DNA of 26,478 nt from DASULA01 sp036278435 (GTDB taxonomy: Bacteria; Actinomycetota; Actinomycetes; Mycobacteriales; DASULA01). Positions 1 through 8,539 of the stretch are shown here, piece after piece; the first letter of the stretch is position 1; the number at the start of each line of letters is the position of its first letter. The position numbers and the translations under genes are program-made. Location: NCBI GenBank assembly GCA_036278435.1, contig DASULA010000503.1, positions 1-26,478 of the forward strand, written 5' to 3'. The notes beneath the pieces are model-generated. The model was not told where the DNA came from. It saw only the letters and a list, made by a program, of their open reading frames with translations, and ran no database searches.

Positions 1-1
1 G

Positions 2-91
2 CCCGAGGTGACCGCGGCTTTGGCGGTCACCGTCGGGGTGGCGGCGCTGCTGGTCGCCCGCCGGATCCGCCGGATCCGCCATGCCGGGTGA
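2..91 (+). CDS. C-terminal end of a membrane protein (partial)
   Basis: The frame is open from the window edge and ends at a TGA. The 29 visible residues form a hydrophobic Ala/Val/Leu stretch followed by an Arg-rich tail (RRIRRIR). This is what a last transmembrane helix with a positively charged cytoplasmic end looks like. The Arg-Ile repeats come from a 9-bp tandem repeat in the DNA. Too little is visible to name a family. Confidence 0.5.
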   Translation, partial: PEVTAALAVTVGVAALLVARRIRRIRHAG

Positions 92-218
92 CCGGTCACC
101 CGGGCCGCTGACGGCGCCGTGAGCGATCCGCCGGCAGGCGACCGTGTCGGCCAGGGCGTGCACTTCTCGGGTGCTCCGGGACAACTCTCCACGATGGGCA
201 TGACGAGTCCATTCATGA

Positions 219-246
219 TCTACGGCGTAGAGGTCTACAGCGTGGA
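219..246. promoter_or_regulatory. Two tandem copies of a 13-bp palindrome (candidate operator)
   Basis: Positions 219-231 read TCTACGGCGTAGA, a perfect 6-1-6 palindrome. Positions 234-246 repeat it with two changes (TCTACAGCGTGGA), 15 bp further on. The CTAC-N3-GTAG core resembles operators of dimeric winged-helix repressors such as the BlaI/CopY family. It lies about 135 bp upstream of the aquaporin start. No cognate regulator gene is visible in the window, so the assignment is tentative. Confidence 0.35.
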
Positions 247-381
247 GCCTGACATGGGGGGATTCGGGGCAATCGTGCGTCACACGACCTGCTGACTTCG
301 TCGTCGAGTTCCCCTAACGCGGACGTTCCTGTGCGATCTTGTGGTGCGGCGCCGAACACGATCCGTGCGTGGAGGGACACC

Positions 382-1062
382 ATGAGTAGCAGGGCACTCG
401 TGGCCGAGTTCGTCGGGACCCTGGTCCTGGTGTTCGTCGGTGTCGGATCGGTGGTGTTCGGCATCGGCCTGACCGGCAGCCTGGGCGTGGCGCTGGCGTT
501 CGGGTTGGTGCTGGTCGCACTGGTCTACGCGATCGGCCCAGTCTCCGGATCGCACGTGAACCCGGCGGTGACCATGGGCATGGTGCTGTCCCGCCGGATC
601 GCTCCGCCGCAGGCGATCGGGTACTGGATCGCCCAGTTCACCGGTGGTATCGCCGCCGCGGCGCTGCTGTTCTGGCTGGCCAACCTCGGGCCCAACCTGG
701 CCACCCACGGCACCTTCGGCAGCAACGGGTTCGGCAGCCGTTCGGTGCTCGGGCTGAACCTGGGTGGTGCGTTTCTGATCGAGATCCTGCTGACCGGGAT
801 CTTCGTGTTCGTGGTGCTCTCGGCGACCGCCACCTGGGCGATTCCCAGCTCGGCCGGGATCGCGGTCGGGTTCGCCCTGGCCGCGGTGCACCTGGTCGGG
901 CTGCCGATGGACGGCGCCGGGATCAACCCGGCCCGCAGCCTCGGCCCGGCCATCTTCGCCCGGGGCGTCGGTCTGTCCCAGGTCTGGCTGTTCATCGTGG
1001 CGCCGCTGGTGGGCGGTGCCCTGGCCGCGGTGGTGCACCGGTTCGCCAGCGCGCAGGAGTGA
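382..1062 (+). CDS. Aquaporin (MIP family, AqpZ-like)
   Basis: Encodes a 226-residue six-helix channel of the major intrinsic protein family, placed in the cytoplasmic membrane for water or small neutral solute flux. Both pore half-helix signatures are present: HVNPAVT after helix 2 and GINPARS after helix 5. Aligned to E. coli AqpZ, the narrow selectivity filter keeps Phe (LAFGL), His (AVHLV) and Arg (NPARS), but the Thr183 position is Ala. The start at 382 is preferred over an in-frame ATG 17 codons upstream because GGAGGGA lies 4 nt before it. A strong terminator follows within 10 nt, so it is probably a single-gene transcript even though the copper operon comes next. Substrate cannot be settled from sequence. 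Confidence 0.93.
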   Translation: MSSRALVAEFVGTLVLVFVGVGSVVFGIGLTGSLGVALAFGLVLVALVYAIGPVSGSHVNPAVTMGMVLSRRIAPPQAIGYWIAQFTGGIAAAALLFWLANLGPNLATHGTFGSNGFGSRSVLGLNLGGAFLIEILLTGIFVFVVLSATATWAIPSSAGIAVGFALAAVHLVGLPMDGAGINPARSLGPAIFARGVGLSQVWLFIVAPLVGGALAAVVHRFASAQE

Positions 1063-1071
1063 CTCCCAGTC

Positions 1072-1114
1072 GTGGGGGCCGGTGCCGCTCGAGGGGTGCG
1101 GCGCCGGTCCCCAC
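1072..1114 (+). terminator. Strong hairpin terminator after the aquaporin gene
   Basis: The left arm 1072-1087 pairs with 1099-1114 over 16 positions, including two G-U wobbles, with an 11-nt loop. It starts 10 nt after the aquaporin stop. There is no U tract, as is usual for actinobacterial hairpin terminators. Confidence 0.6.
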
Positions 1115-1140
1115 TCCGGTCCCGCGTTACAGTCGCCGCC

Positions 1141-1293
1141 ATGCCGGGTACTGGCCCGCAGGCCGTGCGACACGGACGGCAGCACCGTGCGCTGTTCCTG
1201 GCACCCCACGCGCTCTCGCCACACCTGGACGCCCCGCTGGACTGGGTCACCGAGTTCGAGTCCAATCCGGACGCGCTGGCCGGTCGGCGTTGA
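1141..1293 (+). CDS. Possible small leaderless ORF (50 aa), unknown
   Basis: An ATG-TGA frame of 50 codons fills the space between the aquaporin terminator and the csoR operator. A TACAGT hexamer (1128-1133) ends 7 nt before the ATG, the spacing expected for a leaderless transcript, and there is no Shine-Dalgarno site. The product ends in an acidic/aromatic segment (DWVTEFESNPDALAGRR). About 80% of third positions are G or C, lower than in neighbouring genes, so it may be a remnant or a chance frame. No family was recognised. Confidence 0.25.
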   Translation: MPGTGPQAVRHGRQHRALFLAPHALSPHLDAPLDWVTEFESNPDALAGRR

Positions 1294-1295
1294 AG

Positions 1296-1310
1296 TACCC
1301 CCTGGGGGTA
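1296..1310. promoter_or_regulatory. CsoR operator overlapping the csoR promoter
   Basis: TACCCCCTGGGGGTA is a perfect 7-1-7 palindrome and matches the G/C-tract operator known for CsoR copper repressors. It overlaps a -10-like TATGCT (1309-1314). That hexamer ends 6 nt before the csoR ATG at 1321, so the transcript would be leaderless. A TTGAAG at 1290-1295 resembles a -35 but is only 13 bp from the -10. CsoR bound here would occlude RNA polymerase until Cu(I) releases it. Confidence 0.8.
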
Positions 1311-1320
1311 TGCTCGGGAC

Positions 1321-1602
1321 ATGGCCGGATACACACCGAACAAGGACCAGTTGCTGGCCAGGCTACGCAGGGTCGAGGGTCAGGTGCGCGGACTCCAGCG
1401 GATGGTCGAGCAGGACGCGTACTGCATCGACGTGCTCACCCAGGTCGCCGCCGCCACCAAGGCGCTGCGCGCGGTCGCGCTGGGCCTGCTCGACCAGCAT
1501 CTGGCGCACTGCCTGGCCGAGGCGGTGGCAGCCGGCGGCGAGCAGGCCGACGCCAAGATTACCGAGGCGTCCGAGGCGATCGCCCGGTTGGTGCGGTCGT
1601 GA
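1321..1602 (+). CDS. csoR: Copper-sensing transcriptional repressor CsoR
   Basis: A 93-residue all-helical metal-sensing repressor that represses the copper-efflux operon and is released from DNA by Cu(I). The N-terminal RLRRVEGQVRGLQRMV segment is the family hallmark. The Cu(I) ligands are present with correct spacing as Cys35 (YCIDVLTQ), His60 and Cys64 (HLAHCL), matching the Cys-His-Cys set known from M. tuberculosis CsoR. It is the first gene of csoR-copZ-copA. Its own start codon lies just after the operator palindrome, so it should be autoregulated. There is no Shine-Dalgarno, and the -10 spacing suggests a leaderless mRNA. Confidence 0.95.
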   Translation: MAGYTPNKDQLLARLRRVEGQVRGLQRMVEQDAYCIDVLTQVAAATKALRAVALGLLDQHLAHCLAEAVAAGGEQADAKITEASEAIARLVRS

Positions 1603-1646
1603 CCGCCCCGACACCCGAACGAGCACCTACCGCGGAGGAAGGCACT

Positions 1647-1849
1647 GTGACCGATTCCACCTATGCCGTCACCGGGATGACCTGCCAGCACTGCGCGGCC
1701 TCGGTCACCGAGGAGGTCAGCGAGGTCCACGGTGTCACCGGCGTGCGGGTCGACCTGGAGTCCGGACGGCTGACGGTCACCGGCGTGGGAGTCGACGATG
1801 AGGCGGTGCGGGCCGCCGTGGCCGACGCCGGCTACGGCGCGGAGATCTG

Positions 1850-1853
<4 letters not shown>
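1647..1853 (+). CDS. copZ: CopZ-like copper chaperone (HMA domain)
   Basis: A 68-residue single heavy-metal-associated domain of the ferredoxin-like fold, expected to carry Cu(I) in the cytosol and hand it to CopA. The binding loop GMTCQHC gives Cys13 and Cys16. The GTG start is set by GGAGGAA (1634-1640), 6 nt upstream. The gene begins 44 nt after csoR, and its stop overlaps the copA GTG start by 4 nt (GTGA), indicating translational coupling. His between the two cysteines is common in bacterial CopZ loops. Confidence 0.93.
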
Positions 1854-4198
<2,345 letters not shown>

Positions 4199-4212
4199 CC
4201 GCCAGGCAGGCC

Positions 4213-4236
4213 CGAGGTTTTCGCGAGAAAACCTCG
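4213..4236. terminator. Hairpin 1 of a twin pair downstream of copA
   Basis: Arms CGAGGTTTTC and GAAAACCTCG form a 10-bp stem closed by GCGA, a GNRA-type tetraloop. It lies between the convergent copA and tetR genes and reads the same way from either strand, so it can serve as a bidirectional terminator. The loop and nine stem pairs are identical to the second copy at 4256-4279. Confidence 0.6.
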
Positions 4237-4241
4237 CCATG

Positions 4242-4251
4242 TAACCGGTTA
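4242..4251. promoter_or_regulatory. Palindrome between the twin hairpins
   Basis: TAACCGGTTA is a perfect 10-bp palindrome placed midway between the two identical hairpins. It could be an operator half of the repeat unit, or simply a spacer. Function unknown. Confidence 0.2.
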
Positions 4252-4255
4252 ACCG

Positions 4256-4279
4256 TGAGGTTTTCGCGAGAAAACCTCA
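4256..4279. terminator. Hairpin 2 of the twin pair
   Basis: The same GCGA-capped hairpin as at 4213-4236, but the outermost pair is T-A instead of C-G. This is a compensated difference that keeps the 10-bp stem. It lies 38 nt from the tetR stop and probably terminates tetR-side transcription. Confidence 0.6.
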
Positions 4280-4317
4280 ACTTGGGTAGGGCGGCGGAGG
4301 CATCGCGGGGGTGATGG

Positions 4318-4917
4318 TCACCGCTTTGGTTGGCCGTGCAGGAGCGGCAGCATGGCCTGGTCGACCAGCGCGCGCACGAAGTCGTCGTGGATCGGCTCAC
4401 CGGTCAGCACCAGCCGATTGACCAGGGCCGCGCCGGCCAGTTCCCGCACCAGGTCCAAAGGTGCGTCGGCTGGCACCTCGCCACCGGTCACGGCCCGGCG
4501 CAGGATCGCCGCGATCGCCCCGTCCACCCGGCCCCACAGCCCACCGCGCAGCGCGGCGGCCAGCTCCGGATTGTCGGCGAACGCGCCGACCACCGCGGTG
4601 GTCACCGCGCCGAGTGGGCCGCGCAGTGCCTCGGCCAGGGCGGACAGGTACCCGACCAGGTCGTCCCGGAGCCGGCCGGTGTCCGGGACGGCCGGGCGGT
4701 GGGTGTCCAGCTCGGCCACCGCGGAGACGACCAGTTCGGCCTTGCCCGGCCAGCGACGGTAGATGGTGGCCTTGCCGGCCCGGGCCCGGACGGCGACCGC
4801 GTCCACGGTCAGAGCGGTGTAGCCGGTCTCGGCGAGCAGCTCAAGAACCGCCGCGCGGATCGCAGCGTCCCTGCTTCCGTCGCGCGGCCGTCCCCGCCGC
4901 CCGCCGTCCTTGCGCAC
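4318..4917 (-). CDS. TetR-family transcriptional regulator
   Basis: A 199-residue one-component repressor with an N-terminal helix-turn-helix around residues 35-55 (TVDAVAVRARAGKATIYRRW, a textbook TetR signature) and an all-helical ligand/dimer domain. I place the start at the GTG at 4917 because GGAGGAGGA precedes it by a short spacer. In-frame starts at 4977 and 4989 have no convincing ribosome site. It is the last gene of the minus-strand series that begins with maleylacetate reductase, 129 nt behind the SDR, so it may be co-transcribed or have its own promoter. It converges on copA. The ligand and target are unknown. Confidence 0.9.
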   Translation of the reverse strand: MRKDGGRRGRPRDGSRDAAIRAAVLELLAETGYTALTVDAVAVRARAGKATIYRRWPGKAELVVSAVAELDTHRPAVPDTGRLRDDLVGYLSALAEALRGPLGAVTTAVVGAFADNPELAAALRGGLWGRVDGAIAAILRRAVTGGEVPADAPLDLVRELAGAALVNRLVLTGEPIHDDFVRALVDQAMLPLLHGQPKR

Positions 4918-5046
4918 GCGTCCTCCTCCGGCCCCCGAACCGGACAGTAGCGGATCATGTTCGGTCGGTCGTGGCATGACCGCGATCACCCGTCCGGGCC
5001 AGCCTGCCGGCGCTCCGTGGCCGGCCAGGCCGGTCCGTGCCGGCGG

Positions 5047-5799
5047 TCAGGTGCGCAGGTAGGACGCGCCGTTGAGGTCGAGGATGGCGCCGCTGGTGAA
5101 CTGCGCCTCGGGTGCGGCCAGGAACAGCACGGCCGTGGCCACCTCCTCGGCGGTGGCCACCCGGCCGAACGGGCTCTGCGCGCGGATCCGGTCGCCGTGC
5201 GGGCCGGCCAGGATGCCGGCGGCCATCTCGGTGTCGACGAAGCCGGGCGCGACCGTGCCGATGGCGATGCCGTGTGGCCCGAGCGCCAGGGCCAACGACT
5301 GGCCGAACGCGTTCAGGCCGGCCTTGCTGGCCGCGTACGCGGGGTGGTCGGGTTCGCCGCGGAACGCCCCGCGGGAGGAGACGTTCACGATCCGGCCGCC
5401 CCCGGCGGCGAGCATGTACCGCGCCGCGCACCAGGTCACGTTGGCCGCCCCGAGGAGGTTCACCCCGATCGTGTGGGTCCAGGCGGCCTGCCAGGCGTCG
5501 TAGTCGGGGTCCGCCGGCGGGTGGCCGACGTACACCCCGGCGTTGTTGACCAGCACGTCGATGCCGTCCAGCGCGCCGGCCACCCGGTCTACCATCGCCC
5601 GTACCGCCTCGGGGTCAGCCAGGTCGGCCGGCGCGAGCAGGTGCCCGGTGCCCGGCAGCGCGCCCACCGCACGCCGGGCCACCTCGGCCGCGGAGTTGTA
5701 GTGCACCGCGACCCGGTCGCCGGCCGCGGCGAACGCGGTGGCCACGGCCCGACCGATCCCGCCGGACCCGCCGGTCACCAGAACCGCCCGCCCACCCAT
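5047..5799 (-). CDS. SDR-family NAD(P)-dependent oxidoreductase
   Basis: A 250-residue classical short-chain dehydrogenase/reductase. It has the dinucleotide loop TGGSGGIG (9-16), NNAG (85-88), structural Asn114, catalytic Ser142, Tyr155 and Lys159 (YAASK), and the PG motif after strand 6. The C-terminus has the usual TSGAILDLNG dimer strand. Start 5799 is chosen because GGGAG lies 6 nt before it and the Rossmann strand begins at once. The longer frame would add 22 Arg-rich residues. It lies 70 nt downstream of the VOC gene, with a strong hairpin between them. In this cluster it probably oxidises or reduces a ring-derived or alcohol intermediate, but the substrate is unknown. Confidence 0.92.
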   Translation of the reverse strand: MGGRAVLVTGGSGGIGRAVATAFAAAGDRVAVHYNSAAEVARRAVGALPGTGHLLAPADLADPEAVRAMVDRVAGALDGIDVLVNNAGVYVGHPPADPDYDAWQAAWTHTIGVNLLGAANVTWCAARYMLAAGGGRIVNVSSRGAFRGEPDHPAYAASKAGLNAFGQSLALALGPHGIAIGTVAPGFVDTEMAAGILAGPHGDRIRAQSPFGRVATAEEVATAVLFLAAPEAQFTSGAILDLNGASYLRT

Positions 5800-5838
5800 C
5801 CGCTGCTCCCGTCCGGTCCGATCATGCCGCTCCGGCCG

Positions 5839-5865
5839 GTGCCGCCGGGTGGGGCCCGGCGGCAC
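5839..5865 (-). terminator. Intercistronic hairpin between VOC and SDR genes
   Basis: GTGCCGCCGGG (5839-5849) pairs perfectly with CCCGGCGGCAC (5855-5865) across a 5-nt loop. It lies 4 nt after the VOC stop and 39 nt before the SDR start. Because the flanking genes point the same way, it may be a partial terminator or an mRNA-stability element that lowers SDR and TetR expression. Confidence 0.5.
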
Positions 5866-5869
5866 GCGG

Positions 5870-6364
5870 TCACAGGACGGCGTTGCCGTACATCTGGCCG
5901 AGCGGGTCGGCGATCAGTTCCAGCCGAGCCCCGTCGGGGTCCCGGAAGTAGACCGAGGTGCCACTCTCGCTCTGGTAGTCCACTCCGGCCTGTTCCAGCT
6001 TGTCCCGCAGCCGCCGCCACTTCTCCTCGGGCACCGCGATGGCCACGTGGTGCAGCCCGCCCAGCACCTCGGCGTACGGGCCGAGGTCCAGGCCCGGGAA
6101 GTCGAAGAACGCCAGCAGGTTTCCGTTGCCGATGTCAAAGAAGAAGTGGTTGGAACCGGGGTAGTCGCGGTTGGCGAAGATCTCGGTGAGCGGGAACTCC
6201 AGCAGTTCCTGGTAGAACTGCACGGTCCGCTCCACGTCGGAGGACACCAGCGCGACGTGGTGCAGGCCCCGGGCCGCACTGGACGGTCGGGCCGGAACGT
6301 GCCGGAGGTACCGCTGCCGGATCCGTTCGCGATTCGCTTCCACGGTGGCGTGATCGAGGGTCAT
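5870..6364 (-). CDS. VOC-superfamily protein, possible one-domain extradiol-type dioxygenase
   Basis: A 164-residue vicinal-oxygen-chelate protein with two beta-alpha-beta-beta-beta modules. The first starts near GLHHVALVSSD (His36). The second starts near GGLHHVAIAV (His106) and ends at FRDPDGARLELI (Glu149). His36/His106/Glu149 occupy the places of the 2-His-1-Glu iron triad in the catalytic half of extradiol dioxygenases. The fold is equally used by glyoxalases and isomerases. The protein is half the length of two-domain ring-cleavage enzymes. A GGAGG site precedes the ATG. It lies 38 nt after the MDMPI-fold gene. The context with maleylacetate reductase suggests ring cleavage, as an inference only. 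Confidence 0.85.
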   Translation of the reverse strand: MTLDHATVEANRERIRQRYLRHVPARPSSAARGLHHVALVSSDVERTVQFYQELLEFPLTEIFANRDYPGSNHFFFDIGNGNLLAFFDFPGLDLGPYAEVLGGLHHVAIAVPEEKWRRLRDKLEQAGVDYQSESGTSVYFRDPDGARLELIADPLGQMYGNAVL

Positions 6365-6402
6365 CGCGCCTCCCTATGTGTGTTGTTGAGGTTGGGTCCT
6401 AG

Positions 6403-7218
6403 CTAGATGCGGAAGAACAGGTTGAGCATCCGTTCGGCCACGTCGCGGTCGCCGCGCAGGGTGCCGAAGTTGCCGCGCCCGAACACGGTGAGCACGAAGC
6501 TGCCCGGGTCGAACTCGATCACCGCCGGGCAGCCGTCGATGTCGGTGGCCTCGTAGGCCAGGCCGTCGGGGCTGATGCTCAGCCTGAAGTCGCCGCCGTT
6601 TCGACCGGTGACCCGCACGCCCACCTCGGCGGTCTCGGTGTCCGGGCCGACGGTCGCGGTGGACTGCCACAGCACGAACATGAACGGCACCAGCAGGTCG
6701 GCCGCGTCGCCGTTGACGCCGTGCGCCTTTCCGGTGCCCTGCCGGACGTCCCAGCCGTGCACGGTGTAGTCCATGAGCTGGGCGGCCGGGTAGAAGAACG
6801 CCGGCAGCGGTCCCATGTAGGAGTGCGGCACGGTCAGCCCGGCCCACTCGTCCGGCCCGATGCCCTCGATGATCTCCATCATCTTGGTGAAGTCGGCCCG
6901 CAGCCGCGCGGTCATCTCGGCCTGGCTGGAGTCGCGGAACGCCCGCGCCCGCTCGTCCAGGCGGGTGGCCATCGCGGCGAGGCCGAACGGCTCGGGCGCC
7001 TGGCCGCCGCCCCGGGCGATGTCGAAGGAGTCGAAGTACCCCTCGGTGACATCCACCAGGTGGCCGACCACGTCCCGAACCTGCCACCCGGCCGACCCGG
7101 TGGGTGCCTCCCAGGCGCCGGGCGTCTCGGCCATCCTCAGCAGTGCCTCGGCCTCCGCCCGCACCGTGCGGATGATGGTGTCCCTGCCCTCATAGCTCAT
7201 CGCGTTCCACTCGGACAT
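6403..7218 (-). CDS. DinB/MDMPI-fold protein (mycothiol-dependent maleylpyruvate isomerase N-terminal domain)
   Basis: A 271-residue protein. The N-terminal half has the four-helix MDMPI_N/DinB pattern: GWQVRDVVGHLVD with His53, and the second metal helix AQLMDYTVHGWDVRQ with Asp150 and His154. In the characterised Corynebacterium mycothiol-dependent maleylpyruvate isomerase the metal site is His-Glu-His, so Glu is replaced by Asp here. The C-terminal half (about 190-271) is a beta-rich SCP2-like domain seen in many relatives. GAGGAAG precedes the ATG by 6 nt. Such enzymes isomerise cis ring-cleavage products with mycothiol. A role on a maleylacetate-like product is plausible but unproven. 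Confidence 0.85.
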   Translation of the reverse strand: MSEWNAMSYEGRDTIIRTVRAEAEALLRMAETPGAWEAPTGSAGWQVRDVVGHLVDVTEGYFDSFDIARGGGQAPEPFGLAAMATRLDERARAFRDSSQAEMTARLRADFTKMMEIIEGIGPDEWAGLTVPHSYMGPLPAFFYPAAQLMDYTVHGWDVRQGTGKAHGVNGDAADLLVPFMFVLWQSTATVGPDTETAEVGVRVTGRNGGDFRLSISPDGLAYEATDIDGCPAVIEFDPGSFVLTVFGRGNFGTLRGDRDVAERMLNLFFRI

Positions 7219-7249
7219 GCTGTGCTTCCTCTCTGGACGGCTACTTCCA

Positions 7250-7275
7250 TCCCCCGCCGGGATCCCGGCGGGGGA
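7250..7275. repeat. Perfect 26-bp GC-rich palindrome between two cistrons
   Basis: Every base from 7250 to 7275 is self-complementary about the central GGGATCCC; the outer arm reads TCCCCCGCCGG. As RNA it folds to an 11-bp stem with a GATC loop. As DNA it could be an operator. It lies between the maleylacetate reductase stop (7303) and the MDMPI-fold start (7218), 32 nt before the latter. Confidence 0.75.
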
Positions 7276-7302
7276 GCGGTGGTGGGGCGGGCGGGTTCCC
7301 GG

Positions 7303-8439
7303 CTACCCGTCCGGCTGGTCGGGTGACGGTGGCACCGGCGAGCGACCGTGGTGGGCGTCGTCGAGCAGTGCCCGCAGCCCGTCGGCGTCGACCGGGCGGG
7401 GATTGCTGGAGCCCACCTCGGCCACCGCGCGGCGGGCGGCCAGGTCCAGGCCGTCGGCCGGCATGCCCAGCACGGCCAGGCTGGTCGGCGCGCCGAGCCG
7501 GACGGCCAGGTCGTGTAGCCCGGCCGCGGCGTCGGCGGCGCCCAGCGCCGCGGCCACCGCCGCCATCGCCTCGGGCACCGCGGGCCGGTTGAACGCCGCG
7601 ACGTGCGGGAGCAGCACCGAGTTCACCTCGGCGTGCGGCAGCCCGAACGTGCCGCCGAGCACGTGACACAGCCGGTGGTGCAACGCGGTGCCGGCCGTGG
7701 CCAGCGCCCCGCCGGCCAGGAACGCGCCGAACAGGGCCTCGCCGCGGGCGTCCAGGTCGGTCGGCTCGCGTACCGCCACCGGCAGCGAGTGGGCCAACGC
7801 CCGGATGCCGGCGGTGGCGTGCAGCGCGGTCAGCGGGTTGGCGCCGGGCGCGTAGAGCGCCTCGACGCAGTGGGCCAGGGCGTTGAAGCCGCTGGCCGCG
7901 GTCACCGCGGGGGGCAGGCTGGTGGTGAGCTCCGGGTCGTACACGACCAGCCTGGGCCGGGCGAGCGGGTCGCGGCCGACCCGCTTGTGCCGGCCGGTCA
8001 GACCGTAGATCGGGGTCATCTCCGAGCCGGAGTAGGTGGTCGGAACGGCGAGCACCAGCGCGCCGGTGTCCAGCGCGACGGCCTTGGCCAGGCCGATCGC
8101 CGAGCCGCCGCCGAGGGCCAGCACCCCGTCGGCGGACAGTTGCCGGGCGGTGTGGCCGGCGGACGCGGCGAGGTCCTCCGGGACGTGCTGTCGTACCCGG
8201 TCGAAGGTGCCGGCGACCAGGCCGGCCCGACCGCCCCGACCGCTCCGGCCCACTGGACCGCCCAGCCGGTCGACCAGCGCAGCTCCGGCCGCCGCGGCCG
8301 AGCCGGCGGCGATCACCATGATTCGGCGCAGGCCGAGCGCGGTGATCTCCTCGGCGGTCTGGGCCGCCGAGCCCGGGCCGAAGACGACTCGTCCGGGCAC
8401 CGGGTCACGGGTGAACGCCCCGACGTGATGGGAGTTCAT
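7303..8439 (-). CDS. Maleylacetate reductase (iron-containing alcohol dehydrogenase superfamily)
   Basis: A 378-residue enzyme expected to reduce maleylacetate to 3-oxoadipate with NAD(P)H, the step that feeds hydroxyquinol or hydroquinone ring-cleavage products into central metabolism. Family marks are VLALGGGSAIGLAKA (dinucleotide binding), PTTYSGSEMTPIYGLT, SGFNALAHCVEALYAP and ALHHRLCHVLGGTFGLPHAE. These motifs separate maleylacetate reductases from ordinary iron alcohol dehydrogenases. The ATG at 8439 begins the homologous region; the frame stays open another 24 codons upstream without support. The only candidate ribosome site (AAAGG) is 12 nt away, so the start is less certain. It heads the minus-strand operon and is divergent from the IclR gene. 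Confidence 0.9.
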   Translation of the reverse strand: MNSHHVGAFTRDPVPGRVVFGPGSAAQTAEEITALGLRRIMVIAAGSAAAAGAALVDRLGGPVGRSGRGGRAGLVAGTFDRVRQHVPEDLAASAGHTARQLSADGVLALGGGSAIGLAKAVALDTGALVLAVPTTYSGSEMTPIYGLTGRHKRVGRDPLARPRLVVYDPELTTSLPPAVTAASGFNALAHCVEALYAPGANPLTALHATAGIRALAHSLPVAVREPTDLDARGEALFGAFLAGGALATAGTALHHRLCHVLGGTFGLPHAEVNSVLLPHVAAFNRPAVPEAMAAVAAALGAADAAAGLHDLAVRLGAPTSLAVLGMPADGLDLAARRAVAEVGSSNPRPVDADGLRALLDDAHHGRSPVPPSPDQPDG

Positions 8440-8500
8440 GACCGTCGTTGGTGCCTTTCTGGGATAGAGGTGCGAGTGTTCGCTGTCCGAACTAAAATTC

Positions 8501-8514
8501 GTTGCACGCACAAC
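8501..8514. promoter_or_regulatory. Inverted repeat in the divergent MAR/iclR promoter region
   Basis: GTTG-N6-CAAC lies in the 100-bp intergenic region between the two divergent genes. A minus-strand TTGTTG (8516-8511) followed 16 bp later by TAGTTC could be the promoter of the reductase operon, but the match is weak. An IclR-type regulator commonly binds such a shared region. Confidence 0.35.
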
Positions 8515-8539
8515 AAGCCTAGAGAGGTGCCCCCAGCCG

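Noticed and set aside
58..79. GCCGGATCC tandem repeat near the window start as a mobile-element end
   Set aside because: It is coding for the RRIRRIR tail; there is no transposase or paired terminal repeat.
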